Below, in pieces: positions 17,692-26,728 of a stretch of 64,000 nt of DNA. Positions within the stretch are counted from its first letter, which is position 1. Each line of letters begins with the position of its first letter. The DNA comes from an uncultured Glaciecola sp. (GTDB taxonomy: Bacteria; Pseudomonadota; Gammaproteobacteria; Enterobacterales; Alteromonadaceae). The stretch lies in assembly GCF_937770335.1 (NCBI RefSeq), contig NZ_CALJHY010000014.1, forward strand, positions 40,803 to 104,802, written 5' to 3'. The notes beneath the pieces are model-generated. The model worked only from the letters and a program-made list of their open reading frames with translations. It was not told the DNA's origin and made no database searches. The position numbers were made by a program, and so were the translations under genes.

Positions 17692-18110
17692 CTTATTGAT
17701 ATTAGATGACTTATTTTAACCTATCTGATTATGTAACGCACTAACCCATGCTTTTTTACTCTGAATAATGCCAAGGTTCATGGACCGCAACAGACATACA
17801 CGATAACTGCGTGGCATAAGATGCAAAATCACAAGATAATGAGTTTATTTCAATGTCTTAAAAACTAGTGAAGCCATAGCCAAGGATGGCTATTCTTTTT
17901 CACAGGGGAAAGTCTTTACAATCACCATAAAGATTATTGCCGGTTTTGGCACCAGAGAACGAACAAGAAATAATAACTAAAAGTAAGGCTGCTGGATCTA
18001 GTTTCATTACATGACCCTATTTTTAATTAACAAGGCAATGTAACAAAATAAGTTCATTGATGAACCTGATCGAAATGATTGTTTTATTTTTTGATTGTTT
18101 TTAGCTAAAA
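17692..18110. other. AT-rich right end of the island, no gene seen
   Basis: About 420 bases with no supported ORF. AT-rich, leading to the inverted repeat next to tRNA-Phe. Recombinase arm-binding or excision sites could lie here, but I cannot identify them. Confidence 0.4.
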
Positions 18111-18166
18111 TTTAAAGGTATGCTTTATGGCAGGTTTTTTACTTCTCTGCCCCGCATACCTTTAAA
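18111..18166 (-). repeat. 13-bp inverted repeat beside the right att site
   Basis: TTTAAAGGTATGC (18111-18123) and GCATACCTTTAAA (18154-18166) are perfect inverted arms with a nested GGCAG/CTGCC stem. The structure ends 12 bases from the tRNA-Phe CCA. It is element-derived, because it lies inside attR. On the minus strand only a weak T-tract (AATTTT) follows. It could act as a substitute terminator for tRNA-Phe or as an excision-related structure. Confidence 0.65.
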
Positions 18167-18177
18167 TATAAGAATAG

Positions 18178-18191
18178 TGGTGCCTCGACCC
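18178..18191. repeat. Right attachment-site copy (tRNA-Phe 3' end)
   Basis: TGGTGCCTCGACCC, the tRNA-proximal copy of the island's 14-bp direct repeat, matching 2544-2557. Confidence 0.9.
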
Positions 18192-18254
18192 CGGGATCGA
18201 ACCAGGGACACGCGGATTTTCAATCCGCTGCTCTACCAACTGAGCTATCGAGGC
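18178..18254 (-). tRNA. tRNA-Phe (GAA)
   Basis: Minus-strand cloverleaf: acceptor GCCTCGA/TCGAGGC, D-arm GCTC...GAGC, anticodon stem GCGGA/TCCGC around loop TTGAAAA (anticodon GAA), T-loop TTCGATC, and an encoded CCA. It is 77 bases, one more than the usual 76. The extra G is between the T-stem and the acceptor stem, where four G residues stand (…CCGGGGTCG…). It is the island's integration target; its last 14 bases are duplicated at 2544-2557. Confidence 0.95.
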
Positions 18255-18297
18255 ATTTGCGATTGCGCTTTAGGGCTGCATTTCGCTGTGGGGGCGT

Positions 18298-18326
18298 ATT
18301 AAACGGATTTTGCCCTTCCAAGTCAA
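18298..18326 (-). promoter_or_regulatory. tRNA-Phe promoter
   Basis: Minus strand: -35 TTGACT, 17-bp spacer, -10 TTTAAT, then a GC-rich discriminator ACGCCCCC typical of stable-RNA promoters under stringent control. It lies about 45 bp upstream of the mature tRNA 5' end and was not disturbed by the island. Confidence 0.8.
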
Positions 18327-18375
18327 CTATTTTCTAAACTTTTGTGCCTTTATCTTAATAAAAAGGCTCAAACGG

Positions 18376-18648
18376 TTATTTTGTAGGCGGAACGTAGCCT
18401 TCAATCGTCGGTTCAATACCCTCAAACAAATAGGCGACCATTTTTTCTTCAAGAAATTTTCTATCGTTCGCTTCCATCATGCTCAACTTATTCTCGTTGA
18501 TCAGCATGGTCTGTTTTTTCTGCCAAAGACTAAACGCTTCTTTGGATATTGTATCGAATATACGTTTGCCAACTGGCCCTGGATATAACTGAAAATCCAA
18601 ACCATCAGCTTCTTTGTTCAAACACACACAATTTACTGTTCTTGCCAT
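18376..18648 (-). CDS. yggX: Probable Fe(2+)-trafficking protein YggX
   Basis: 90 residues, the family length. [52 protein letters not shown] is the YggX signature with the conserved N-terminal cysteine (C7) and the WQ..QTMLINE helix. The cytoplasmic protein is linked to iron handling and protection of Fe-S clusters. It sits downstream of mutY, which encodes a Fe-S glycosylase, the same order as in enterics. Confidence 0.95.
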   Translation of the reverse strand: MARTVNCVCLNKEADGLDFQLYPGPVGKRIFDTISKEAFSLWQKKQTMLINENKLSMMEANDRKFLEEKMVAYLFEGIEPTIEGYVPPTK

Positions 18649-18765
18649 GTTATATACCTTCGGATAAATAGTAATGGCGAGTAGTATAGCTCAATAAACA
18701 AGTCGACTTAAGCAATGATTGCTCAAAATCACTTAACTTTCAGCCGTTAAATAATATATTTACCG

Positions 18766-19950
18766 TTAATAGCCGCTTTTCAACATTTCTAGTATTTTCA
18801 TTGTAGGCGCCGACAAGCCAATTTTACTTGGGTTGTATGCGTCGAACCAAAGTTGGTTTATAGCGCTATCATCCAACCCCGCATTACTCTCGTTTACTGC
18901 TTGCAACGGCGGTTCTTTTAACTTAATAAGTACAGGTGAAATCAATAAATGAAAATGACTAAAAGTATGTTTAAAGGTCTTGAGCTCAAGTACTTTAGCA
19001 TCCTGTAAATTTACTTTGAGCAAACTATCTTGGAGCATCAACAGCGCTTCGTCTGTCGTTTTTTCGAATTCTTTCTCGAAACCTGTTTCTAGAAACCCCC
19101 AAAGTCCGCCCCAAATACCCGATGGTGGTCTTTGTTGCATTAACACTTGCCCATTAAATGACGGGATCAACATTGTCGTGTACTTTGTCGGTATTTGCTT
19201 CTTTGGCTTCTTAAATGGAAAATCAGTCTGTTTTCCTTGAGCGTAAGCTAGGCAATGAGACTGCATTGGGCACTCATCACATTTAGGTCTTGAACGAGTA
19301 CATATTGTCGCACCCAAATCCATAATTGCTTGCGTATAATCCCCGTACCTTAGCTTCCCATAAGTGTCTTTTTTTTCTTGCACATCAAGTTGCTCTAGCG
19401 CGCTTTTACCTAGATGAAGAATTCCAGGCTTTAACGCCTCAGCTTCAGCCCACAACCTATCTTCTATTTTTTTACTACCTGTCCAGCCTTCAATCGCCAT
19501 ATAGCGAGTGAGTACTCGCTTTACGTTTCCATCCATAATTGCATAGGCTTGATTCAGAGATAAAGACAAAACAGCTGCTGCGGTGGAGCGACCTATTCCG
19601 GGTAGGGCAATGACTTCATCAAAAGTTGTTGGAAATTTACCTGCATGCAAATCTCTAACTTGTTGAGCAGCCTTGTGCAGATTTCTAGCCCTCGCGTAAT
19701 AACCCAAACCAGTCCATAGGTGCAAGACCTCGTCAACCGGAGTATTGGCTAAATCGTTAACAGTCGGGAAGCGCTTCATGAAAGTATCGTAATAAGGGAT
19801 CACCGTTGCGACTTGGGTTTGCTGCAACATTATTTCAGAAATCCAAACTGAATAAGACGATTTGTTTTTTTGCCATGGTAAATTTTTGCGCCCGTGTTGG
19901 TCAAACCAAGTTAAAAGCGCGTTTGAAAAAGAAAAGCTACTTGAAGTCAC
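18766..19950 (-). CDS. mutY: A/G-specific adenine DNA glycosylase
   Basis: Removes adenine mispaired with 8-oxoguanine. The catalytic Glu lies in SEIMLQQTQ, the HhH-GPD motif is [15 protein letters not shown] with Asp in [11 protein letters not shown], and the 4Fe-4S site is [17 protein letters not shown] (C-x6-C-x2-C-x5-C). A C-terminal NUDIX-like domain follows ([14 protein letters not shown]). Compared with E. coli MutY, about 20 extra residues ([21 protein letters not shown] region) precede QAIMDLG. The track's start at 20088 overlaps trmB and adds 46 residues unlike MutY. I place the start at GTG 19950 ([16 protein letters not shown]), with ATG 20022 as the alternative. Confidence 0.92.
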   Translation of the reverse strand: MTSSSFSFSNALLTWFDQHGRKNLPWQKNKSSYSVWISEIMLQQTQVATVIPYYDTFMKRFPTVNDLANTPVDEVLHLWTGLGYYARARNLHKAAQQVRDLHAGKFPTTFDEVIALPGIGRSTAAAVLSLSLNQAYAIMDGNVKRVLTRYMAIEGWTGSKKIEDRLWAEAEALKPGILHLGKSALEQLDVQEKKDTYGKLRYGDYTQAIMDLGATICTRSRPKCDECPMQSHCLAYAQGKQTDFPFKKPKKQIPTKYTTMLIPSFNGQVLMQQRPPSGIWGGLWGFLETGFEKEFEKTTDEALLMLQDSLLKVNLQDAKVLELKTFKHTFSHFHLLISPVLIKLKEPPLQAVNESNAGLDDSAINQLWFDAYNPSKIGLSAPTMKILEMLKSGY

Positions 19951-20074
19951 ATTAACCGCACATCTGCCAAAGAATGAATTATAATACCGGACTTTTGCAC
20001 TAATAGACCAGTCTAGCGTCATATTTCGGCTGCTCCGTTCATTTACCAAACATTTAATAAAGACCACGAGATAC

Positions 20075-20800
20075 ATGAAGTCATTCAAAAGCCTAGAAGA
20101 AGCCCGCGCAGCAGGCGTATATATTAGTAAAATAAAAAGCTTTGTAAAACGCGAGGGCCGCCTAACTAATGCTCAAGCCAAAGCAATTGAAGAAAACTGG
20201 CCAACTAAAGGCCTAACTATCGAGCAAGGCATGCTTAACTTAGATGACGTTTTTGGTAGCACCGCGCCAACCGTTCTTGAAATTGGCTTTGGTATGGGCA
20301 AGTCTTTTGTTGAAATGGCGACAGCTGCTCCGCAGAATAACTTCATTGGCATTGAAGTGCATCGTCCCGGCATTGGAGCTTGTTTAGCAGACGCAGAGGA
20401 AGCTGGTATCGAAAACGTTCGTGTATTTGAACACGATGCCGTTGAAGTGCTAGCCCAATCGATCGCGGATAACTCACTACATCGTTTGCAGCTATACTTT
20501 CCTGACCCTTGGCATAAAACGCGTCATCACAAGCGTCGAATAGTACAGCCTGATTTTGTGCAGAACTTGCGTTCAAAGCTTGCCATTGGTGGCACTTTTC
20601 ATATGGCGACCGACTGGGAACCTTATGCAGAACACATGATGGAAGTTATGACCCAAGCACAGGGTTATGAAAACACTTCAAGCGAAGAAACGAAGGGTTT
20701 CGTTCCTCGCCCAGATTATCGCCCTATTACCAAATTTGAAGTTCGTGGCCAGAAGCTCGGTCACGGCGTTTGGGATCTCATTTTTAAGCGAGTAAACTAA
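20075..20800 (+). CDS. trmB: tRNA (guanine-N7-)-methyltransferase
   Basis: 241 residues. It methylates G46 of tRNAs with S-adenosylmethionine. SAM-binding motif [12 protein letters not shown] (about 71-82); the family hallmark [21 protein letters not shown] (about 140-160); C-terminal [21 protein letters not shown]. Divergent from mutY with a short 5' region, and immediately followed (0 bp) by a second methyltransferase gene. Confidence 0.95.
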   Translation: MKSFKSLEEARAAGVYISKIKSFVKREGRLTNAQAKAIEENWPTKGLTIEQGMLNLDDVFGSTAPTVLEIGFGMGKSFVEMATAAPQNNFIGIEVHRPGIGACLADAEEAGIENVRVFEHDAVEVLAQSIADNSLHRLQLYFPDPWHKTRHHKRRIVQPDFVQNLRSKLAIGGTFHMATDWEPYAEHMMEVMTQAQGYENTSSEETKGFVPRPDYRPITKFEVRGQKLGHGVWDLIFKRVN

Positions 20801-21865
20801 ATGCTGTCATTACCTAGTCAGTTGTTATTACGTAACACCGATATTTTCGAAAGTGGCAAGTGGGCGATTGTTAATCCCTCAGATGCTGCTATTTTTGACG
20901 AACTGCGTGACCCAAGTATCAATTTCGATATTACTGGTCTCCATCAGTTTCATGATATTTATTTTCAGAGTGAGAATACCAGTAAGTTTCCACAAGTTTT
21001 TGCTGCCAGCTTTAGTGTTGATGATCTCAAAGATAAACAGCAACTAGATGGGGCGGTTATTTTTCTGCCAAAAGCAAAGCAGCATCTTGAAATGCTTATC
21101 GCTAACATGACTGACTTGGTCAAAGTGGGCGGTAAATTATTGATTGTTGGCGAAAACAAAGCTGGCATTAAAAGCGTAGGTAAATTGTTGGAGCGTGTAG
21201 GCTCAACAGTTAACAAAATTGATGGCGCTAAACATTGCGGTTTAATTTGTGTTGAGATTGAAACACCTAACAAGTCAGCTTTTGAGATAAAGCAATTTGG
21301 TGTTATCAGAAAGTATTTGGTAAATGGTCAAGAACTCAAAGTATTTTCACTTCCTGGCGTATTTGGTCACAAACAATTCGACCCAGGTACTCAATTATTG
21401 TTAGCGCAATTTGAGCCACGCTCGGTTAAATTAGTCAACATGAAAGGCCAAGTATTAGACTTTGCTTGCGGCACAGGTATCATCGGCACTTATTTTGCTA
21501 AGCTTAATGCCAAGGTAAAAGTCACTATGAGCGATGTATCAGCGCTCGCCATTTATTGCACGAAACAAACACTTGAGCTTAATGCTGTTGAAGGAACGGT
21601 AATTGCGAGTGACGGCATGAAACAAGTCGAAGGTTACTTTGATCACATCGTGAGTAACCCGCCGTTTCATACTGGTATCCGCAACGACTACACCATTACA
21701 CAACAATTTATAGCACAGGCGCACAAGCAAACTCGCCCGCGCGGTACTCTTGATATTGTGGCAAATAAATTTTTACCTTACAGTGAGGTCATGAGTGGCT
21801 TGTATTTCCGCTCTAAAACACTCGTCAGTACGAATAAATATAATATTTATGAAGCTGCTAAATAG
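20801..21865 (+). CDS. rsmC: RsmC-like rRNA (guanine-N2) methyltransferase
   Basis: 354 residues with the two-domain layout of RsmC/RlmG: a degenerate N-terminal methyltransferase-like half and an active C-terminal half with the SAM motif VLDFACGTGIIGTY (about 220-233) and catalytic NPPFH in DHIVSNPPFHTG. The linker GVFGHKQFDPGTQLLL is conserved in RsmC. RsmC modifies G1207 of 16S rRNA. The ATG abuts the trmB stop, so the two form an operon of RNA methyltransferases. RsmC is preferred over RlmG from length and the FGHKQFDPGTQLLL segment. Confidence 0.85.
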   Translation: MLSLPSQLLLRNTDIFESGKWAIVNPSDAAIFDELRDPSINFDITGLHQFHDIYFQSENTSKFPQVFAASFSVDDLKDKQQLDGAVIFLPKAKQHLEMLIANMTDLVKVGGKLLIVGENKAGIKSVGKLLERVGSTVNKIDGAKHCGLICVEIETPNKSAFEIKQFGVIRKYLVNGQELKVFSLPGVFGHKQFDPGTQLLLAQFEPRSVKLVNMKGQVLDFACGTGIIGTYFAKLNAKVKVTMSDVSALAIYCTKQTLELNAVEGTVIASDGMKQVEGYFDHIVSNPPFHTGIRNDYTITQQFIAQAHKQTRPRGTLDIVANKFLPYSEVMSGLYFRSKTLVSTNKYNIYEAAK

Positions 21866-21901
21866 GGCAACATTGCTCTTACGGCGACTTTCAGGTGCTA
21901 C

Positions 21902-21933
21902 GCTAGACCCAATGTTATTGACTTTTGGTCTAG
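21902..21933 (+). terminator. Hairpin after rsmC
   Basis: GCTAGACC / GGTCTAGC 8-bp stem 37 bp past the rsmC stop. No T-run follows directly, so it is a weak intrinsic terminator or an RNA-processing structure. Confidence 0.45.
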
Positions 21934-21981
21934 CATTGTAACAAGTGACATTAAAAATTAGATAAGAAGACTTTGTACCTT

Positions 21982-23394
21982 ATGAAAATACTCTTTTTGA
22001 TATCTGAAGTAGAAGACATTGTAAAAACCGGAGGCTTAGCCGATGTTGGTAAAGCACTGCCCATTGCCTTGTCTGAACTTGGACATGACGTTAAGATTGT
22101 TCTTCCTTATTACAAAGCCGCTGCGGACTCTTTGAAACTTGCCAATGCAACACCCCAACAGATTATCTATACCAACGGTCACAGTTACGCATTTAATATA
22201 AAGGAATTAAACTTTAACGGTATTTCTGTCTATTTTGTCGATTACCCTGAATACTTTAATAATGACAAGCTTTACAGCGACGATAGCAAAGTCAGCAATG
22301 CAGAAAAATTCACCTTTTTCTCACTAGCAGCACTAAAAACAGCTGAAGCTGTGAGCTTTAAGCCAGACATTTTACACACAAACGACTGGCATACTTCAAT
22401 GGCATGCTATTTTGCCAAGCATTCGCCGCTTACCTACAATTATTTTGCACACACTAAGTCAGTCTTAACTATCCACAATGCTGCATTTCAAGGAACTGAT
22501 AATTTAATCAATATTCCAAGTATTGATCCCACATCACCCGGCATGTATGTTGAAAACAATCATTTAAATATGCTGAAAACAGGGCTGTTATATGCTGATA
22601 ATATTTGCCCTGTAAGCACTACCTACGCACAAGAGATTGCCACACCATTAGGTAGTCATGGAATTGATGACGTTATTCGACAACGTATAAATATTGTCGA
22701 GGGCGTGCTTAATGGCTGCGATTACGAACAATGGGATCCAAGCTCCGACGAATTTATTGCTGCACATTATTCTGTTGATGATATGTCAGGAAAAGCGGCC
22801 TGCAAAGAAGACCTACAAAAGACATTTGGTCTAAAGCTTGACTCAAAAACCCCTATTATAGGGATGGTTTGCAGAACAACATTGCAAAAAGGCTTTGGAT
22901 ATTTAATGCCCATCATTGCAGATATTCTCAAGCATAATGTGCAAGTTGCCCTAGTGGGAACAGGTCAAAAAGACATAACTGAACAACTACACCAAATCGC
23001 AAATGCCCACCCAAAACAATTTGTCTTTGTAGAAGACTTCAAACCAGACTTCGCACATAAGGTCGAAGCTGGTGCTGATTTTTTCTTAATGCCATCGGAG
23101 TTTGAGCCCTGTGGCCTAAATCAAATGTACAGCTTAGCCTACGGAACGACGCCTATTGTGCGCGGCATTGGTGGCTTAAAAGACACGATTGTTGATATTA
23201 ATGAGCCTCAAGGAACCGGTTTTGTGTTTGATCAACCTACGCCAGAAGCATTGCTTAGCGTGGTTAGAAGAGCATTACTAGTGAGACTTGAAGACAGTGA
23301 AAAGTTACAGACTGTCATAAAGCGCGGAATGCAGAAAAAATTCACTTGGAAAGAAGCCGCTGACAAATATGTAAATATTTATCAGCACAAATAA
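21982..23394 (+). CDS. glgA: Glycogen synthase (ADP-glucose type, GT5)
   Basis: 470 residues from ATG 21982 (the track begins at a TTG three codons earlier). It transfers glucose from a nucleotide sugar to glycogen. The N-terminal KTGGLADV (Lys15-x-Gly-Gly) binds the sugar-nucleotide diphosphate. The C-terminal GT-B signature SEFEPCGLNQMYSLAYGTTPIVRGIGGLKDTI contains the catalytic E-x7-E region. Slightly shorter than E. coli GlgA (477). No other glg genes are adjacent, so the rest of the pathway must lie elsewhere. Confidence 0.93.
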   Translation: MKILFLISEVEDIVKTGGLADVGKALPIALSELGHDVKIVLPYYKAAADSLKLANATPQQIIYTNGHSYAFNIKELNFNGISVYFVDYPEYFNNDKLYSDDSKVSNAEKFTFFSLAALKTAEAVSFKPDILHTNDWHTSMACYFAKHSPLTYNYFAHTKSVLTIHNAAFQGTDNLINIPSIDPTSPGMYVENNHLNMLKTGLLYADNICPVSTTYAQEIATPLGSHGIDDVIRQRINIVEGVLNGCDYEQWDPSSDEFIAAHYSVDDMSGKAACKEDLQKTFGLKLDSKTPIIGMVCRTTLQKGFGYLMPIIADILKHNVQVALVGTGQKDITEQLHQIANAHPKQFVFVEDFKPDFAHKVEAGADFFLMPSEFEPCGLNQMYSLAYGTTPIVRGIGGLKDTIVDINEPQGTGFVFDQPTPEALLSVVRRALLVRLEDSEKLQTVIKRGMQKKFTWKEAADKYVNIYQHK

Positions 23395-23718
23395 CAAAGA
23401 AAAACCGTAATAAACTCACAGTGATAACTGACTTAAAAAAACAATAATTACAACCAATATGAAAATTAAACCAAATCAAATTTTCAATTTAGTCATATTT
23501 TGAATATACTGTAAGAAAGAATGTAATTTTATTACATATTCAGAAGTTTATTACAGCTCGTGACGTGTTAATTTTCAGAAGTTTAGATTATTAGTGCAAT
23601 GTACTCCAACTGCGCAAAATGTATCGTGAGCTAACAATCGAAATTTTTCGTATAAAATAAATGATGTTTATCAATATTCTGATAAACTCAATTTATAAAT
23701 GTTAATAGAGTGTAAAAA
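23395..23718. other. Long AT-rich arcA leader/promoter region
   Basis: 324 bp between glgA and arcA with no gene. AT-rich, with several ATAAAT and TTATTAC tracts. It probably carries the arcA promoter(s), which in enterics include Fnr-controlled ones; I cannot point to a convincing Fnr box here. Confidence 0.45.
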
Positions 23719-24423
23719 ATGCAAACGCCAAACATACTTATCGTCGAAGACGAAGTCGTCACCCGTACTACGTTGAAGAGCTTATTCGAAGCTGAAGGCT
23801 ATAATGTATTCGAAGCTGAAAACGGCCAAGAAATGCATGACTTTTTCCAGAACAACCAGATAAATTTAGTTATCATGGATATTAATTTACCGGGCAAAAA
23901 TGGTTTGATCCTAGCGCGTGAAGTACGTGACAGAAAAAATGTCGGCCTTATTTTTCTCACCGGCCGCGATAATGACGTTGACCGTATTCTTGGTCTTGAA
24001 ATTGGTGCCGACGATTATTTGACGAAGCCTTTTAATCCTAGAGAACTAACTATTCGCGCTCGCAATTTATTGTCTCGCACTAGCAGCGCTTCTGAAGATG
24101 ATGATTTGCCAAGCAAAGTTAACTTCAATGGTTGGACACTAGATGGCGACAGCCGTAGCTTAATATCTCCGGTTGCAAAAGAATTTAGATTACCGCGCAG
24201 CGAATTTAGGGCACTGCACTTGTTCTTGAGTAATCCGGGTAAAATACTAACTCGCGAGCAACTCATTATGGAAATGACGGGCCGTGAATTGCGCCCTAAT
24301 GACAGAACAGTAGATGTAACTATTCGCCGCATTCGTAAACACTTCGAATCACAACCAGACGACGAAGAGTTAATCGTAACCATTCATGGCGAAGGTTACC
24401 GTTTTTGTGGTGCTGTAGATTAG
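23719..24423 (+). CDS. arcA: Aerobic respiration response regulator ArcA
   Basis: 234 residues, collinear with E. coli ArcA (238). The receiver domain has the acidic pair E10-D11, the phosphoacceptor Asp54 in [13 protein letters not shown], Thr in FLTGRDN and Lys in TKPFNPRE. The C-terminal OmpR-type winged helix contains [12 protein letters not shown] and [25 protein letters not shown]. Cytoplasmic DNA-binding regulator of respiratory genes under low oxygen. The cognate sensor kinase is not in the window. Ends at a strong terminator. Confidence 0.96.
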   Translation: MQTPNILIVEDEVVTRTTLKSLFEAEGYNVFEAENGQEMHDFFQNNQINLVIMDINLPGKNGLILAREVRDRKNVGLIFLTGRDNDVDRILGLEIGADDYLTKPFNPRELTIRARNLLSRTSSASEDDDLPSKVNFNGWTLDGDSRSLISPVAKEFRLPRSEFRALHLFLSNPGKILTREQLIMEMTGRELRPNDRTVDVTIRRIRKHFESQPDDEELIVTIHGEGYRFCGAVD

Positions 24424-24458
24424 TAGAGACAAAACATAGAGTTTAGAAGCTCAATAGC

Positions 24459-24488
24459 AAAAAAGCCCGTTCATGAACGGGCTTTTTT
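24459..24488. terminator. Bidirectional terminator between arcA and pmbA
   Basis: AAAAAAGCCCGTTC / GAACGGGCTTTTTT palindrome. It serves the convergent arcA (plus) and pmbA (minus) genes. Confidence 0.92.
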
Positions 24489-24508
24489 CGGTCAGGTCAA
24501 TTCGATAA

Positions 24509-25840
24509 TTAAGAGCCAGCAACTTGCATAGACTCAATGAGTATAGAGCCTGTTTGAATGCTGCCTTGGCGTTCTGTTTCAGCGCCAATTGCAACAATGT
24601 TTTTAAACATATCTTTTAAATTACCAGCAATCGTAATTTCATGTACTGGATATTGAATAACCCCATTTTCCACCCAAAAGCCAGCTGCACCGCGAGAGTA
24701 ATCTCCGTTCACAATATTCACACCTTGTCCCATGAGTTCAGTAACAATAAGCCCTGTCCCCATTTTTTCAAGGAGTTCTTTATCCGACTCACCGGTCGAA
24801 CTTAACAACCAATTATGAATACCACCTGCATGACCATTCGTTTGCATTTTCATTTTACGCGCCGAATAACTAGTCAACAAATAATGCTGTAATACGCCTG
24901 ACTCAACAATCGTCATATCTTGTGTGCGTACACCTTCATTATCAAATGGTGAGCTTGCCAAACCTTTCAACAAATGCGGTTTTTCATTAATTGTTAGCCA
25001 ATCTGGAAATACGTTGGTTCCTAAGCTATTTAACAAAAATGAAGATTGTCTAAATAAACTACCACCACTAATTGCACTCACAAAATGACCGAAAATGCCC
25101 GATGCAATATCACGATGAAATAGCACTGGTACTTTGGCTGTTTTTATTTTTCTAGCACCTAGACGGCTCAGGGTCTCTTTAGCTGCATCAACGCCTACAA
25201 CGCTAGCTGAGTCGAGTAAATGCGCTTCACGGTTCATTGTGTAGCTGTAATTGCGTTGCATGTCGTTGCCGTCTTGAGCGATTAGCACACAACTTAAATT
25301 ATAACGACTACTAGCGTAACCTGCATTAATACCATGAGTATTTCCGTATACTCTCACACCTAAATTAGCATTATATGACGCACCATCTGAATTAATAATC
25401 TTTGGATCAAAGTCCATTCCGGCAGTTTCGGCTTCAATTGCCAATTTAATCCCTGCTTCGGTATCTAATTCTATAGGATGATATAGGTCTAAATCGAGTA
25501 TTTCGGTAGCAATAAATTCTTTATCAGCGATGCCTGAGCAGTCGTCTTCGCTTGTATATTTTGCAATCTCTACGGCTTTTTCTACCGTTAATTTTAACGC
25601 TGCGGGGCTCAAATCGGTAGTTGATGCACTACCCTTCCGTTTCCCTACAAACACCGCTATGCCTAGCCCGCCGTCATTTGTAAACTCTACAGTTTCAACT
25701 TCTTTTAGTCTTGATGATACAGCTATGCCCTGAACTTTAGACATGCTTGCCTCGGCCGCTGTCGCACCCTTTTGAATAGCCAGACGCAATGCGTCATCTA
25801 CGACATTTTGAATTTCTGCTAACTGCTTTTCAGATTCCAT
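24509..25840 (-). CDS. pmbA: Metalloprotease PmbA/TldE
   Basis: 443 residues, the full family length. PmbA (TldE) works with TldD as a heterodimeric zinc protease that degrades unfolded peptides and, in enterics, matures microcin B17 and degrades CcdA. Family blocks are visible: AAEASMSKVQGIAVSSRLKEVETVEF near the N-terminus, SAISGGSLFRQSSFLLNSLG in the middle, and NGDYSRGAAGFWVENGVIQYPVHEITIAGNL near the C-terminus. Divergent from yjgA, a pairing conserved in many gammaproteobacteria. TldD is not in the window. Confidence 0.94.
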   Translation of the reverse strand: MESEKQLAEIQNVVDDALRLAIQKGATAAEASMSKVQGIAVSSRLKEVETVEFTNDGGLGIAVFVGKRKGSASTTDLSPAALKLTVEKAVEIAKYTSEDDCSGIADKEFIATEILDLDLYHPIELDTEAGIKLAIEAETAGMDFDPKIINSDGASYNANLGVRVYGNTHGINAGYASSRYNLSCVLIAQDGNDMQRNYSYTMNREAHLLDSASVVGVDAAKETLSRLGARKIKTAKVPVLFHRDIASGIFGHFVSAISGGSLFRQSSFLLNSLGTNVFPDWLTINEKPHLLKGLASSPFDNEGVRTQDMTIVESGVLQHYLLTSYSARKMKMQTNGHAGGIHNWLLSSTGESDKELLEKMGTGLIVTELMGQGVNIVNGDYSRGAAGFWVENGVIQYPVHEITIAGNLKDMFKNIVAIGAETERQGSIQTGSILIESMQVAGS

Positions 25841-25922
25841 ATATTATTTTTACTGTCCAAACTATAGTGTGGCGGTTACAATCAAACATAATTCTAGCAC
25901 TAAAGAAATCAAAAAACTTTAT

Positions 25923-26450
25923 ATGAATGCCGATTACAACGACGAGCCACTTTTAGACGAAAATGGCGACATAATAAAAAGCAAAACTCAGCTGAAGCAA
26001 GAAGCAGAAGATCTGAAGCAATTAGGCGTCGCCTTAGTTGAGTTTTCAAATGCGCAATTAGACAGTATTCCTCTGACTGAGGAGTTACGTGATGCCATCC
26101 AATTAGCAAATCGTATTAACAAGAAGAAAGACGGCTTTAGACGTCAACTTCAATTAATCGGTAAGATACTTCGCCGATGCGAGCTTGCACCCATTGAGGA
26201 TGGAATCAACAGATTGCGCGCACATCACATAAAATCTGACAGCCAATTTCATGAGCTTGAGCAACTTCGAGACGACATTGTGGCTCAGGGCGATAGTGTG
26301 ATTTCGACTCTTTTGGATAAACATCCTGATTTAGACCGACAAAAGCTAAGGCAAATGCAGCGTCAGGCGGTTAAACAGAAGGAAGCGGAAAAGACACCAA
26401 AAGCGGCCCGCGAGATTTTTCAGTATTTAAAGCAGCACATTAAAGACTAG
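25923..26450 (+). CDS. yjgA: Ribosome-associated protein YjgA (DarP)
   Basis: 175 residues from ATG 25923. The track's GTG at 25869 would add 18 residues unlike the family (YjgA 183 in E. coli). Conserved blocks: SKTQLKQEAEDLKQLGVALVEFS, then GFRRQLQLIGKILRR, and the C-terminal KAAREIFQYLKQHI. It is associated with late 50S ribosomal subunit assembly. Divergent from pmbA as in enterics. The acidic N-terminus followed by a helical, basic body fits an RNA-protein binding role. Confidence 0.92.
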   Translation: MNADYNDEPLLDENGDIIKSKTQLKQEAEDLKQLGVALVEFSNAQLDSIPLTEELRDAIQLANRINKKKDGFRRQLQLIGKILRRCELAPIEDGINRLRAHHIKSDSQFHELEQLRDDIVAQGDSVISTLLDKHPDLDRQKLRQMQRQAVKQKEAEKTPKAAREIFQYLKQHIKD

Positions 26451-26728
26451 GTATTTACAAGGTAGTTGTTAAGTTACACCAACAACTGAATAGCTGCCTT
26501 GGGTGTATCTGGATCTGAACATGTCATTGGTATATATCGCGCTTACGGCATAAAAGTCCCCACGACACGATTAATAGCGAAGTAATAGTAATTTAACTCT
26601 CGACTTTCTAACTATGCTTTGGGTTCTGGGAGTTATTATCGCTTTGGACTATTTTGCTGTTGGTTGCTCTTCGCTTAATTATTTATTGATATATTAAAGA
26701 TTGATAGGTGCTTCATTTTTTACCAAAG

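Noticed and set aside
18120-18302. 60-residue plus-strand ORF
   Set aside because: It is the complement of tRNA-Phe and its promoter.
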